A DNA stretch of 64,000 nucleotides from Fallopia convolvulus (Eukaryota; Streptophyta; Magnoliopsida; Caryophyllales; Polygonaceae): assembly GCA_964016875.1 (NCBI GenBank), contig OZ024722.1, forward strand, positions 63,323,443 through 63,387,442, written 5' to 3'. The notes under the pieces are model-generated. The model ran no database searches and was not told where the DNA came from. It saw only the letters and a list, made by a program, of their open reading frames with translations. The translations under genes and the position numbers were made by a program. Numbering within the stretch: position 1 is the first letter of the stretch; every line of letters starts with the position of its first letter. Positions 53,893 to 64,000 of the stretch are shown here, one piece after another.

Positions 53893-55560
53893 ATGGCGTC
53901 TATGATCCTATCCTCCCCATCAGTTGAACTACCAATACAAATCTGGGATCAAATCATCTCCATTCTCAACCATGATCGCCACCTCGAACCCCTCTCTCTC
54001 GTCTCCAAAACCTTCCTCTCAATCACAAATCACCATAAACAAACCCTAAAAATCTTCAATTCCACCACTCAATTCCCCCCACGCCTCCTCCACCGATTCC
54101 CCAACATCAAACACATCTCTTTCTCCGAATTCCCCAACGACCCACTTCCAATTCTTCTCCAAATTGCCTCCGATTTCGATATCCGTCTCGAAACCCTAGA
54201 TCTTTCCAATCACCAAGATTTCTCCCTCCATGGCTTTGAAAAATTGCCAGCCCTAATGCTAAACGGTTTGAAGTCGCTTAAGATGCGTTCACGCACTTAT
54301 TTAAAACCTCATGTTCTTGAGAGTATAGCTTATTTTTTCCCCAATTTGGAGGAGTTGGATTTGAGTTATCCGAGCAATCGCAATCAAGATTACAAATCAT
54401 TCAGCTACCGAGGCTGTTCTAATCAGTATTCTAATAGTACAAGTCATAGAAAATCTGTGTCGGAGATCAAGAGTCTAAGGAAGATCAATTTCAAAGGAAA
54501 CCGCGGTCTATCCGATGATGTTTTGAGTTTGCTTTCCAAGAATTGCCCCAATTTGGAGGAGATTGTAGTTGAAGGTTGTTGTAATGTGACCCGAAATGGA
54601 GCTGTATTTGCATTGCAGGCCTGTAAGAATCTCGAGTTGATTGAATTGGACTTGAGGTTTGATCATGATACTCTCCAGAGTCTGTGTTGGCCTAAAACCT
54701 TGTCTAAGATTAGGGTTTCGGGTGATGATGATCTTCTGTGTCGTATAATCGAGGCCGGTCTGCCATTGAAGAGCTTCGCTTTCTCGTGTTGTTGGGGAAC
54801 TAGTGTTTCCGGTATCCTCTCATTCGTGCAATACTACAATTCTCTTGAGTACTTATCTATAAAATGCACTGAAAACGGTCTCCTAATCGATGCCTCGATT
54901 GCAAAGTACCTCACGAGCCTAAGGAGTTTGAAGCTGAACAAATGTGGTAGGATGTCCTATTCGGAGCTATTCGATTTGATCAGGCATTGTCCCTTGTTAG
55001 AATCGGTTAAGCTGAAGAATACTTATATGTGTAATGATATTTGGTTTAAGGCGGAAAATGTTGTTAATCCAGCGATTAGAAGCCTTAATTTGTCGAATAG
55101 CGGAAACTTGAGTTTGAGCGATGAATCTCTGAAGGAGATTGCGTTAGCTTGTCCCAATTTGGAGATGTTGAGATTAAGCTCTTGTGGCGAGATTTCTAGT
55201 GAGGGTGTTGGGGAGATAATGAGGAATTGTGGCGGTTTGAAGCAATTACGAATCGATGGGTGCAGGAGGGTAACGAGTCTTGATTTCGATAGCAAGAGTA
55301 GGAGGATTCATAAGCTTGAGTCGTTGGTGGCGTGTGAGACAAGTCTTAACGATAAGGCTTTGATTGATATTGCGGAAAAGTGTCCGGATCTCGTGGTTTT
55401 GAATGTGAGTAGATGTAAACGGTTAACGTCTAGTGGTGTTTTGAAAGTGGTTGACAAGTGCACCAAGTTGAAGAAGTTGAATGTGAGCGGATGTAAGAAT
55501 ATGAGTGGTTATATGGTGTCTTGGATAGTTGTCAACAGGCCTATTTTGAGGTTGTCATGA
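53893..55560 (+). CDS. F-box/LRR protein (full length)
   Basis: 555 aa, single exon, start MASMILSSPSVELPIQIWDQ. F-box at about 11-60 (ELPIQIWDQIISIL, LVSKTFLSITNHHKQTL). About 15 LRRs: FPNIKHISF, FPNLEELDLSY, CPNLEEIVVEGCCNVTRNG, HCPLLESVKLKN, CPNLEMLRLSSCGEISSEG, CPDLVVLNVSRCKRLTSSG, KCTKLKKLNVSGCKNMSG; C-terminus MVSWIVVNRPILRLS. Near-identical motif order to the 45.6-kb gene on the other strand, so the two are an inverted pair around the cluster centre. Substrate receptor of an SCF ligase by family; substrate unknown. Confidence 0.92.
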   Translation: MASMILSSPSVELPIQIWDQIISILNHDRHLEPLSLVSKTFLSITNHHKQTLKIFNSTTQFPPRLLHRFPNIKHISFSEFPNDPLPILLQIASDFDIRLETLDLSNHQDFSLHGFEKLPALMLNGLKSLKMRSRTYLKPHVLESIAYFFPNLEELDLSYPSNRNQDYKSFSYRGCSNQYSNSTSHRKSVSEIKSLRKINFKGNRGLSDDVLSLLSKNCPNLEEIVVEGCCNVTRNGAVFALQACKNLELIELDLRFDHDTLQSLCWPKTLSKIRVSGDDDLLCRIIEAGLPLKSFAFSCCWGTSVSGILSFVQYYNSLEYLSIKCTENGLLIDASIAKYLTSLRSLKLNKCGRMSYSELFDLIRHCPLLESVKLKNTYMCNDIWFKAENVVNPAIRSLNLSNSGNLSLSDESLKEIALACPNLEMLRLSSCGEISSEGVGEIMRNCGGLKQLRIDGCRRVTSLDFDSKSRRIHKLESLVACETSLNDKALIDIAEKCPDLVVLNVSRCKRLTSSGVLKVVDKCTKLKKLNVSGCKNMSGYMVSWIVVNRPILRLS

Positions 55561-56009
55561 GGACGCTCAAGTACAAGACATATATCTCATTAATTGATCA
55601 TATCGATGATGACGCTTTATAAAAAGTTTTGAAAACTCGTGGCTAGGAGTGGTAATTTAGTGCAATTATGGGTTGTTGTTGTTAAATTACTGTTGTGATG
55701 TATGGCATTGAATCCTCTTGTTGAGATACTTCCTGTTCATATGCTTTTGTCCATGATGATACTAGAACCTTGCTTGCTAAACAATTTAAAAACTCATAAA
55801 TCTTTTGTTTATTGATGATGTGTTGCTCTTCTCGAGTCGCAAAGTCGGATCAATTCGCATATGATCGAGAAGTGTTGTTTATGAATTTAGCAACGTGTCC
55901 AGCTTACAATTGAATGAAACAAGCCGGTCTTGTTTTGTGCTGGAATGGACGAATCTTCATTCTTTGCCTCATAACCTATACTCTTATAACTTGATAGACA
56001 CGTTTAGTT

Positions 56010-56640
56010 GTAAAACCCTAACAACAATAGAGGATATATATATATATATATATATTAACCCACGTACTAACCCTAACTTGCTTGCCTCAATCAATGCCCC
56101 TTGTGAGTGCCTTTCTGATTCGACATTGTCGGTTTTGATGGAGCAATGCCCCTTGTTAGAATCGGCCGCCATGAAGGGCAATAATATTCTGGGGAAAGGA
56201 AGTATTGAGCTTGCTCATAGCCCTTCGATTAGACGCCTTGATCTGTCCTATAACGTCGAATTGGATGATGGGTTTTTGGAGAAGATTGGTGTAGCTTGTC
56301 CCAATTTGGAGACGTTGAAAACGAACGGTTGTTGTGAGATATCGAGTGAGGGCATTGGGGAGATCATGAGGAATTGTTGCTTTTTAAAGCATTTGAGTAT
56401 ACGTGATCGTTTTGGGGTCTCGGATCTTGGCTTGGATATGATGAACCCTACGAAACTGGAGTCGTTGGATGCATCCGATTCGGATCTTGATGATATGGGT
56501 CTTATCGCTATAGCCAATACGTGTCCCGAGCTTAGGTGTCTGATTGGGGAGAGATGCATGGGATTTATCTTGTGAAGGGGTCTTAGAAGTTGTTGGCAAG
56601 TGCACCAAGTTGAAGGAGATCAAGTTGGATGATCAACTTT
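56010..56640 (+). pseudogene. F-box/LRR C-terminal half joined directly to the family leader
   Basis: The family upstream block (AAAACCCTAACAACAATAGAGG, a TA run, CCACGTACTAACCCTAACTTGC, CAATCAATG at about 56093) runs directly into the C-terminal LRR half: CECLSDSTLSVLMEQCPLLES, CPNLETLKTNGCCEISSEG, RNCCFLKHLSI, TCPELRCL. The F-box and first repeats have been deleted. The retained ATG is out of frame with the LRRs. Near 56550-56575 a second frame change precedes the last repeat (CEGVLEVVGKCTKLKEIKL). Not a plausible F-box protein. Confidence 0.82.
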
Positions 56641-57033
56641 GTCAAAGTATGCATGGGATTATGAGTACTATTACTCATTGTCGGCTAACTAGTTCATTTG
56701 CTTAGGTTGGTATCACATTAAGTTTGCAACAACTATATATCTCTTCAAAGTAGTAGTCTGTTGTTAAGTCTCATGAATTTAATATATTTGACATATCATA
56801 GAGATGGGTTTTTTGTAATGGAAAATCATGGTCATTTAAACTTTTGCATGTATTATTTTTTTGTCATTAATTTGTAGCTAGCAAATTCATGGCTTGACTG
56901 TCTTTGTTTTCAAGTGATAGATGTGATTCTTAGAAGGATCTGTTTTGGTCTTTGTGTTAGATGTTGATTCTTAATAATGTGAGGCTAGATCTTAAAGACT
57001 TGCTTAAGTACATTATTAAACATGTGTGTTAGA

Positions 57034-57500
57034 TCATAACTATATACTAAAGCGGAGGTTAAAAAAATTATTAAACGACATATGTCGTTTTTAGATTGGA
57101 CCACACCACCCCTTTTATTAAAACCAATCTTTGACAAAATAATTAAGTTTAATATAAAGATAGTGTAATGTACGTACAATCTTATATCACTATAACTAAG
57201 GTTATTTTGAACGGTCCCATGTATATAATAAATCGATAAGTTCTTATCTTATTACTTATCGATTTTCATAATTAAATAAATTATCATGTTTTGGATATTA
57301 ATTTAATTCATAATACTAATAAAATATTGTTGTTTCAAATAAACAACTTTTATAATTTATTGATTTTAAATATTTATTCAAAATTTATATTTAAGCATTT
57401 ACATGATTAATTTTCTCGGACAATAAATATATTTGAAAATATTTTATTATTAATATTTTATTTAAGAAAAACTCGTACAAGGTACGGGAATATATACTAG
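57034..57500 (+). mobile_element. Short non-autonomous Helitron
   Basis: 5' end TCATAACTATATACTAAAG (A at 57033). The 3' end has hairpin CTCGTACAAGGTACGGG followed by 'aatatata' and CTAG at 57497-57500, T following. 467 bp, AT-rich, different interior from the 40-kb family. Confidence 0.75.
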
Positions 57501-57786
57501 TTTTGGGTATTTTGAGAGCTATTGTAAATCATTTTAACTATGCAATTTGTTAACATTATTAAGAGAAATGCACGACAAAAGCTAAATCCAACATTTTGAG
57601 TCAGTCTCACCATCATCATCCATCAAACATCTGTTTTATTTTATACATCAGATTATAAGTCCAGAATTTGGAAGTCAAAACAAGATTTTATCCCCAACTC
57701 CTCAAATTAAAATGAGATAAATTTAGCAGAATAAAATCACAAATTTCTATCCCTGAAAAATTAAAAAACAAATCATCTATTTTTGG

Positions 57787-60700
57787 TCATTCAAGCTCAT
57801 CTAGCTTCATCTCAAATTGCTCACCTGTTGCAAGTATCTTGACAGCCACCATTCCTTTCTGCCATTCAGAGCTTCCTAATATTATTAGCCTACGAGCATT
57901 AATCCTCGCTGCACGCTTAAACACCCTAGATTTATACGAAAAATGTTAGTTGATAACTTTGAGAACAAACATAATTACTATAAGATCAGACATACCATTT
58001 CATGGGTTTGTTCTCGAGTACAAGATCTACGCTCTGACCCTTTTCTCTTAACGCGGCTGCAACTAAAGAAGCCGGGCCCTGGAGATCAGGGTCAAGGGAG
58101 CAGATTATGTTTTCTACTTCAACGTCGAGTTCAGGAAGAAGCTTCTTCTCTTTCAGCAGCTACAAATCAATCGAAGTTCACAAGGTTATGTACTGATTTA
58201 TGAAGTTATACGTAATCGCAATATTTAACACCTAGAGTGAATTTGAGTAAAGAAGATGTAAGAGTCAACTTACTTCTACAATGACTGCATCACCAAATCC
58301 AAAGCCACAAGCAGGTAAATCTTCTCCACCAAATGTGGAAAGTAACCGATCATACCGTCCACCTCCACATATGGCTCGAAGCTTGCCTTCTCTATCAAAG
58401 CCCTGAAATTGACTAACAGAGATTTAAAATTTTACCCAGTATGAGTCTCAAAGCTGATTGCAAGGTGCCCACTTATTAATTACTCCGTACTATCATATAC
58501 TAAGAGATAATAAATTACCTCGAATACAATTCCAGTGTAGTAAGCCAGGCCACGAACAATGGAGGCATCAAACTGGATCCAGTCAGAAAAACCATACTGT
58601 TCAGCAAGAGAAAAGAGTCGTTTTAGATCAGCCACAGCTTCACCTGCTGTTCCAAGCCTCTCTGCACATAATGTATACAATAAGCTTTCAAGTGATCACT
58701 TCTCATTTGTATCCTGACTTCCTGATTTCTATTTACTAATATTCAGCTAATAAAAGTTTAGACAAGTAGAATATTTAAGTAAGAAACTATCTTAACAACG
58801 AGTCAGGTTTTAGATGGCCAAATTGTAGTTGCAGTCTATAAAAGAACTTTTTTGGAAGAATGGTATGCAAATGTGTTGTTTTCAGAATAGACTCTAGCTA
58901 GTTGCAAGCTTCCCTTTTAAACAAAGATATAAACTAACCTTCTAATTTTGTCAGTGACTTTATGGCAAGAACCTCCAACAACTGATCAATAGCTTGTTCA
59001 GACATCCCAGCAGATTTCAGTTCTCTCTTCACCTCATCCAGGGGAATTTTTTCCAGCTGTTTTGTGGTTTGAAGATGAGAAAAAGGTTATGATAAAAATA
59101 AAACAGTCCATGGAGGAAGAACTAAATAAAAATACATGCGAAACATAACATTAATATTGTGTAAGGCTAACCCATGACCTTTTACGCCAAAAACCTGATG
59201 CAGTAACAAATAATGTAGGATACACGTCACAAGAACTTGATCATCCACTAATCCATAATTAATTTAATATGGCATTGACAACAAGAACTACCAAATACTA
59301 ACGAGAGAAAATCATCAACCATGCGTCGAATCGTCTAGTAAAAGAAAAAAGGTATATGAGAAATTGAGAAGGAATCTTTGAAGCATCCTCCTTCAACAAA
59401 CACTATCACTGAGCAAAACTATTCACAGGTGACAGAACAACCTTGGTCATGCAAATGCGTTACAAAACTACAACAGAGGGCAAACATCAAGCATCTGTAA
59501 TTAGTCAACAGAGAAGCGATGTTTTTAAGTCGGACGGAATCCTACAAGTCATTGCACAATAGAAACAAAAAGTTGATTGTTGCATAGAACACAATGTAAT
59601 GTAAGTGTTCTGGATTTTACATCGTCAAGTTGACCAATCATGAGCAATGAAAAGGCAGAAAACACCCACCAACCTTGTCAATGATAACGCATACTCTGCC
59701 AAATAGATCTTCTGGAACATTGTTGCACCTTAATACCTCTTGTAAAACCTGGAAGCAAAGAAGTGAATTTATATTTCTTTTTTGGTCCATGATAAAAAAA
59801 AACAATTAATTTCTTATAAGCTGAAATATAAGGTGAAGGGAGTAAAACAGTCAGAATTGTGAAGTCACTTCACCTTTCGGCTTGAAATTTTGAACCCAAC
59901 ATCTGACTGTGTGATGCCTAATCTCTTGAAAAAAGTGACAATGGATGAGATGAGCTCTGCTTCAGCCTAAAACAAGAAAAGAAACTCGGATTTAATGACA
60001 ACAAGAAATGTAGGATAAAATGTAATAGCAAAAGCATCAGTGTCGTAACATCACATCTTAATTATGAGAATAATAAAAATGATATAGAACCTTAAAGGCA
60101 ACATCAGTCCTAACGCACCGTAACCTCAGGAACACCAATGATATCCATATTCCACTGGTAGTGTTCACGACGGCGTCCCCTGGTCATTCTCTCATACCGC
60201 CAGCATTGCCCAATGGCAAACCATTTCAATGGAAGAGACACGGATTTTCTGAACATAAGAAAAAAAATGAATATCAAAATTCTGCCTTCTACACCTGGCT
60301 ATAATAACCATGAATAAAATTTATAGCAAATACAGGTAATAAGTAGCTAAAAAATTGTAAATCAGCAAAGAGGAATATTGAATTTGAGTTCAAAAAACCC
60401 AGCTTTAATACGCCTATATCGCAAGTCTGCATACCCTTTCTGTATCACTAGTCTTGCCAAAGATGGAGTGAGTTCAGGCCTTAATGCTACACGACGGTTG
60501 CCTCGATCCTCAAAACAGTATAACTATAAAATGACAAAGGGGAAGACAGATAGGAGAGAAAAAAGATATTCCAATCAGCATTGCGAATTTACCAGAAGAA
60601 GAGGAAAGACAAGATTTCAATATCTGCTTTTCTCACTTCATATTTTACAATCCAAGTCTAAAATTTGTCAGATAATCATATGTTACTAGCTCCTCAACCT

Positions 60701-61678
60701 TTTTAAAACTACTCAAGCCATGATAAAATGGCCTTTTCCAAGAGCTCATCTGTTCCCTAAAACGTAATATACCATATTCACCTCTAACCTCCTGTACAGC
60801 ATTTTTCCCTTGATTTGGTACTTAATAGCTTCAAATCACTATCAATTTCACCTTTCTATGAATTTCATAGTGACCTACCAGATTATCCGACAGTGCAGAA
60901 TGCACATTAAAATTAATTACACTATATAAACAAGATTATGATCTTATAGAGTATCCTTTCTCCTCCAAACCAAGCGTAAAGTTGGATGATTTCGCTATGA
61001 GAGTGATGTATTGCAAATTGAATCCTAAGTGCAATTCTATTCTTCAAAACACCGTGCAGTTACAAATGAAGAGGATCAAGTCAACAACAACGTACCTGAT
61101 CTCTGATTTCTTCACCAGCTTTTCTAATAAACAGCGCCTCCGATTCAAGCACAGGGAAATCAACCTCTTCGAAACCGAACAATTTCGAGACCTAAACAAA
61201 TTTAAACAAAAACCGAAATTAGCAAGCGAGCAGCGACGATTGCAACAAGTAATCCAAAACTCCACCCAAAAAAAACATATACCTCTCTGAAATTCTGAAA
61301 CAGCCAAGTTCTTAACCGCATTTCTTCCGGGGGGAAATCTCTGGTCCCCTTCGGCGGATTGACATCAATCTTCTCCACGCTAATCGGCGGAGCCGAGCGG
61401 CTACCGGACCGTCCGGAGCCGGAATTAACGACGGCATTGAGAGAAGTGGAATCGGTTTCCGATAGGGAGGGAGAGGAGGAAGGCAGAGAAGAAAAGAATC
61501 GTGTGGTGGTGGAAGAGCAGGATGTTGTGGAGAAGCAAGCAGATCTCTGATGGATAGGAGAAAGAAGAGAGGAGAAGAAGAAGACGTGAGAAGTTAGGGA
61601 TTTGGATTTTGAGGTTTTGAGGTAGTAATTGAGCTGCCGATGGAGGATAAGGCGGGAAGGGCTAGCTATGGCAGCCAT
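57787..61678 (-). CDS. Histidyl-tRNA synthetase, organellar type
   Basis: Eleven exons on the minus strand: 61283..61678, 61096..61191, 60435..60523, 60119..60248, 59874..59966, 59674..59748, 58939..59056, 58519..58661, 58274..58402, 57996..58159, 57787..57925; 523 aa, all GT-AG and in phase. It charges tRNA-His with histidine. The first 90 or so residues are Ser/Arg-rich with few acids, a likely chloroplast/mitochondrial presequence. The catalytic core follows: PPKGTRDFPPEEM (motif 1 region), LRPELTPSLARLV, WRYERMTRGRRREHYQWNMD (motif 2), GLAYYTGIVFE and CGGGRYDRLL (histidine-specific), and FGFGDAV (motif 3 region). The C-terminal anticodon-binding domain (VDLVLENKPMKWVFKRAA) is complete. 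Bacterial-type architecture fits the organellar, not the cytosolic, plant enzyme. Confidence 0.95.
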
Positions 61679-61699
61679 GGCTGATGGCGTAAGTTAGCT

Positions 61700-62369
61700 C
61701 TCTTGGGGATTGGAAGACAAAGGAAGAAGAGGGGGGAAGATAAAAAAAAATGAGCTTTACTCGCTCGAATTTAGGTTTGGGCCCATTTATATGGGCCGTT
61801 AGATCCACATCTATACATGGGCTTAGTTTGGAGCTCGGGCCACCACCAAATACTACTACGTAATATAAGTATTTTGTTATAATTTTTCTAATCTATGTCT
61901 TAAAAACCTTGAAATGAAAATAAAAATCATAATATTTATTTCGGGTTACCTAATTGTTTTATAGGATTTATTTTTTTTGGTAAGATTTATTAATTGAAAT
62001 AGTTTAATCAACTTTATTTTTGTAAGAAAATTTAGAATTTAGAACATGTGAGAAGCACTCTTTGCGCTAAATAGTGATAAGCTATGCTATCATTTAGTAA
62101 TTAGTAGCAAGAGCATTCACTATTTGATCCCCACTTATATCGCAACATTTTTTTTGCGAGGAATCAATTTTTGGTGGTAAACCACACATACAAAGTAAAT
62201 CGGCTTACATCAACCGGTTTACATCAACCGGCTTGACTTAGTGACAAGGAGAATGGTGAGACTTGGTTTGTTATTATCTACATGTTTGAAGTTTCTTATT
62301 CGGTCAAGATTCAAGAAGGTATTAAGGTTTGGGAGTTTATGTATAATTTTATTAAGATCTATTGGTTTG
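61700..62369. other. Upstream spacer of the synthetase gene
   Basis: Contains the presumed promoter near 61690-61860, including 'gggcccatttatatgggccgtt', and AT-rich sequence. A short direct repeat 'acatcaaccggtttacatcaaccgg' lies at 62208-62235. No gene recognised. Confidence 0.45.
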
Positions 62370-62790
62370 TTGTAAGCGCATCTCTAGATACTTGAAAGAG
62401 TACTATTGATGTTGGTTTGCCCTTTGAAATGCCATGTGAATTCTCATCTAGTTTGGTTTAACATATGTCGGCTCGACTTCTGACCCTGATATTTTCGGTC
62501 TCAACATAGTTGGTTATCTGATAAGCAAAATCTTGCACCTAGTTAGAATATTGAAGTTGAATATAGGGTCATTGCTTTTACTGTCGATTCGGTATTTCAT
62601 CTAGGCTCTAAACATATTAAAATTGAATATCATTTTGTAAGTTAAGTCAAGTGATCTTGTGACATGGTTTGACAAGTTAGATCCCTGACCAATATATCGA
62701 TATGTTCACTAAGGTTGTTGGCTCTGCTTGTTTTTAAAATTCGGTACAAGTGTCGTGTTCGTACTCGACCACGAGCATGAAGGGGTTGTT
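62370..62790 (+). pseudogene. Old Copia RNase H remnant
   Basis: In shifting frames the plus strand still shows RYLKSTIDVGL (Copia RYLKGT), SDKQNLAPS with IEVEYRVIA (SKKQN and TEAEYRA), VFHLGSKHIKIEYHFV, and DQYIDMFTKVVGSACF. The order matches the end of a Copia polyprotein. Several stops. Unrelated in sequence to the young element at 18-29 kb. Confidence 0.75.
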
Positions 62791-64000
62791 AAAGTATTGT
62801 TCTATATTGTTGTTTGTTGTCTTATTTTTCGAAAATTTTATTTTACTCTTATCCTCTTCCCTAAGTGTGGAGATTTTGTTCTTGAATTTATTTTTGAATA
62901 AATAGTTATTGTATAAATACATCATCAATAGAATGGTAGGATTATCTTCTCCCACAAACACGTAAAATCTTATACAGATTAAAGAAACCAATGTATATAT
63001 TTCTATAAAGCGTCTTTTAACGAAATTATTTTCGGACATCTAGTAAAACGGTTAAAACTTCATAGTAGTAACATGTAATCTTCATTTCGACTTTTATAAA
63101 TAGTGCCCTTTAATTTATATTAAAAATGAAAATACATCCACAAAATTACTTTTAAAGTACATTTTAAATTAACACAATCTTAACCTTAAATGATTATGTA
63201 GATTCGTGTGAGACAAATAAATCATTAGAAATGATACAAGCACAATGGCAGCTTATAAAACGACAAGGACACATAGACTACATCATGCAACAATCAAATT
63301 CCAAGGATAAGATCTTGTGAAACATGTGTCTAAAGATCAAGGATAGTACTAGAAAGATGGTTCATTTTGATATCTCAACCCTTTACCTTCACGCAAATTG
63401 TTTCTCATTTTTATATGTTTTGTCATTATATAATGCGACCAAAAAATTTAATATATTTGTCGAAGTATAACTTGAACTTATTGACTCGGAAAAACTAAGC
63501 TTATAATAGAACGATTTTTCTTTTATGAGACTAGTCATTGTTAAGGGCTAGGGTTGTAATCGAACTGTGTCGAGTCATGGTTTGAATTGCTCAAGCTCGA
63601 CTGAGTTGTAAATAGGCGAGTTCGAGTTTAGTTACGTTTGAGCTCAAAATTTTATTTGAGCTTGGTTCATTTTAAGTTCAAAGAGTTTGAGCTTATCTCG
63701 CGATCCTCTTATTTAGTTTTTTCGTGAGACAAGCTTGCGAACAACACGTTTACATGATCATCTATACAGCAAATGGAACTAATTAAAATTTAAACTATGC
63801 AGTTTTAAGAGAGACCACCAAAATTGTATGTACGTAGTTTGACTTAATCTATATGTTATATATAATAAATATTGAAGCTTATTTATGAACGTATAATCTA
63901 GTTTTTTTTAATTTTAATCGAACTTGCTCATTAGCATATAATCGAACTTGCTCATAACAAATGAGCCGAGTTTTCTTTTACTCAAGCTCAGTTCATTATC
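62791..64000. other. AT-rich spacer and GAGCTCG repeat to window end
   Basis: No gene seen. From about 63555 a diverged repeat built of 'gagctcgactgag', 'gcgagttcgagttt' and 'gagcttggttcat' runs to the end. This motif style is common in plant dispersed repeats. Confidence 0.45.

Noticed and set aside
55895..56093. Upstream part of the open frame before the LRR half gene
   Set aside because: It translates the promoter/leader block including a TA repeat, and lacks an ATG in context.

Overview
The window is nuclear DNA of a flowering plant, most likely a eudicot. Its genes are split by short GT-AG introns, the spacers are very AT-rich, and the repeats are plant types: Tourist, Stowaway, hAT and MULE elements, Helitrons, a tRNA-derived SINE, and a Copia/Sirevirus-type retrotransposon primed by initiator Met-tRNA. 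I cannot name the species. Exon joins were worked out by hand from frame, splice sites and family homology.

Layout. 1.9-4.3 kb: a four-exon clade-D PP2C phosphatase (+). 5.2-6.9 kb: a short glucosidase-II-beta-like protein with a C-terminal membrane anchor (-), whose exon 2 splice acceptor is duplicated. 7-11.1 kb: LINE, MITE and Helitron debris. 11.3-13.3 kb: a POB1/LRB-type BTB gene broken by one stop codon (+). 13.6-16.2 kb: stacked Helitrons and MITEs, including an hAT element carrying a tRNA-like segment. 16.3-30.8 kb: an eRF3-like GTPase pseudogene (-) split in an exon by a 10.85-kb Sirevirus-type element (18,377-29,227, CATTC target duplication, LTRs about 99.5% identical). 32.1-33.8 kb: a CDC25/ACR2-type phosphatase or arsenate reductase (-), head to head with tubulin-folding cofactor B (35.4-37.7 kb, +).

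38.6-56.6 kb holds seven F-box/LRR genes and fragments. Three lie on the minus strand and four on the plus strand, pointing away from a 370-bp centre at 47.27-47.64 kb. Three ORFs look complete (45.6, 51.3, 53.9 kb), one is frameshifted (47.6 kb), two keep only the F-box half (38.6, 43.0 kb), and one keeps only the C-terminal LRR half (56.1 kb). All seven share the same upstream block, so the cluster arose by tandem and inverted duplication with partial deletions. Nested Helitrons, a LINE remnant and a 1-kb MULE lie between them.

57.8-61.7 kb is an 11-exon organellar-type histidyl-tRNA synthetase gene (-), followed by an old Copia remnant and AT-rich repeats to the window end. The single-copy genes serve unrelated housekeeping roles. 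The unusual content is the birth-and-death F-box cluster, the composite Helitrons, and the young retroelement with its dense GTTCC/GGAAC motif.
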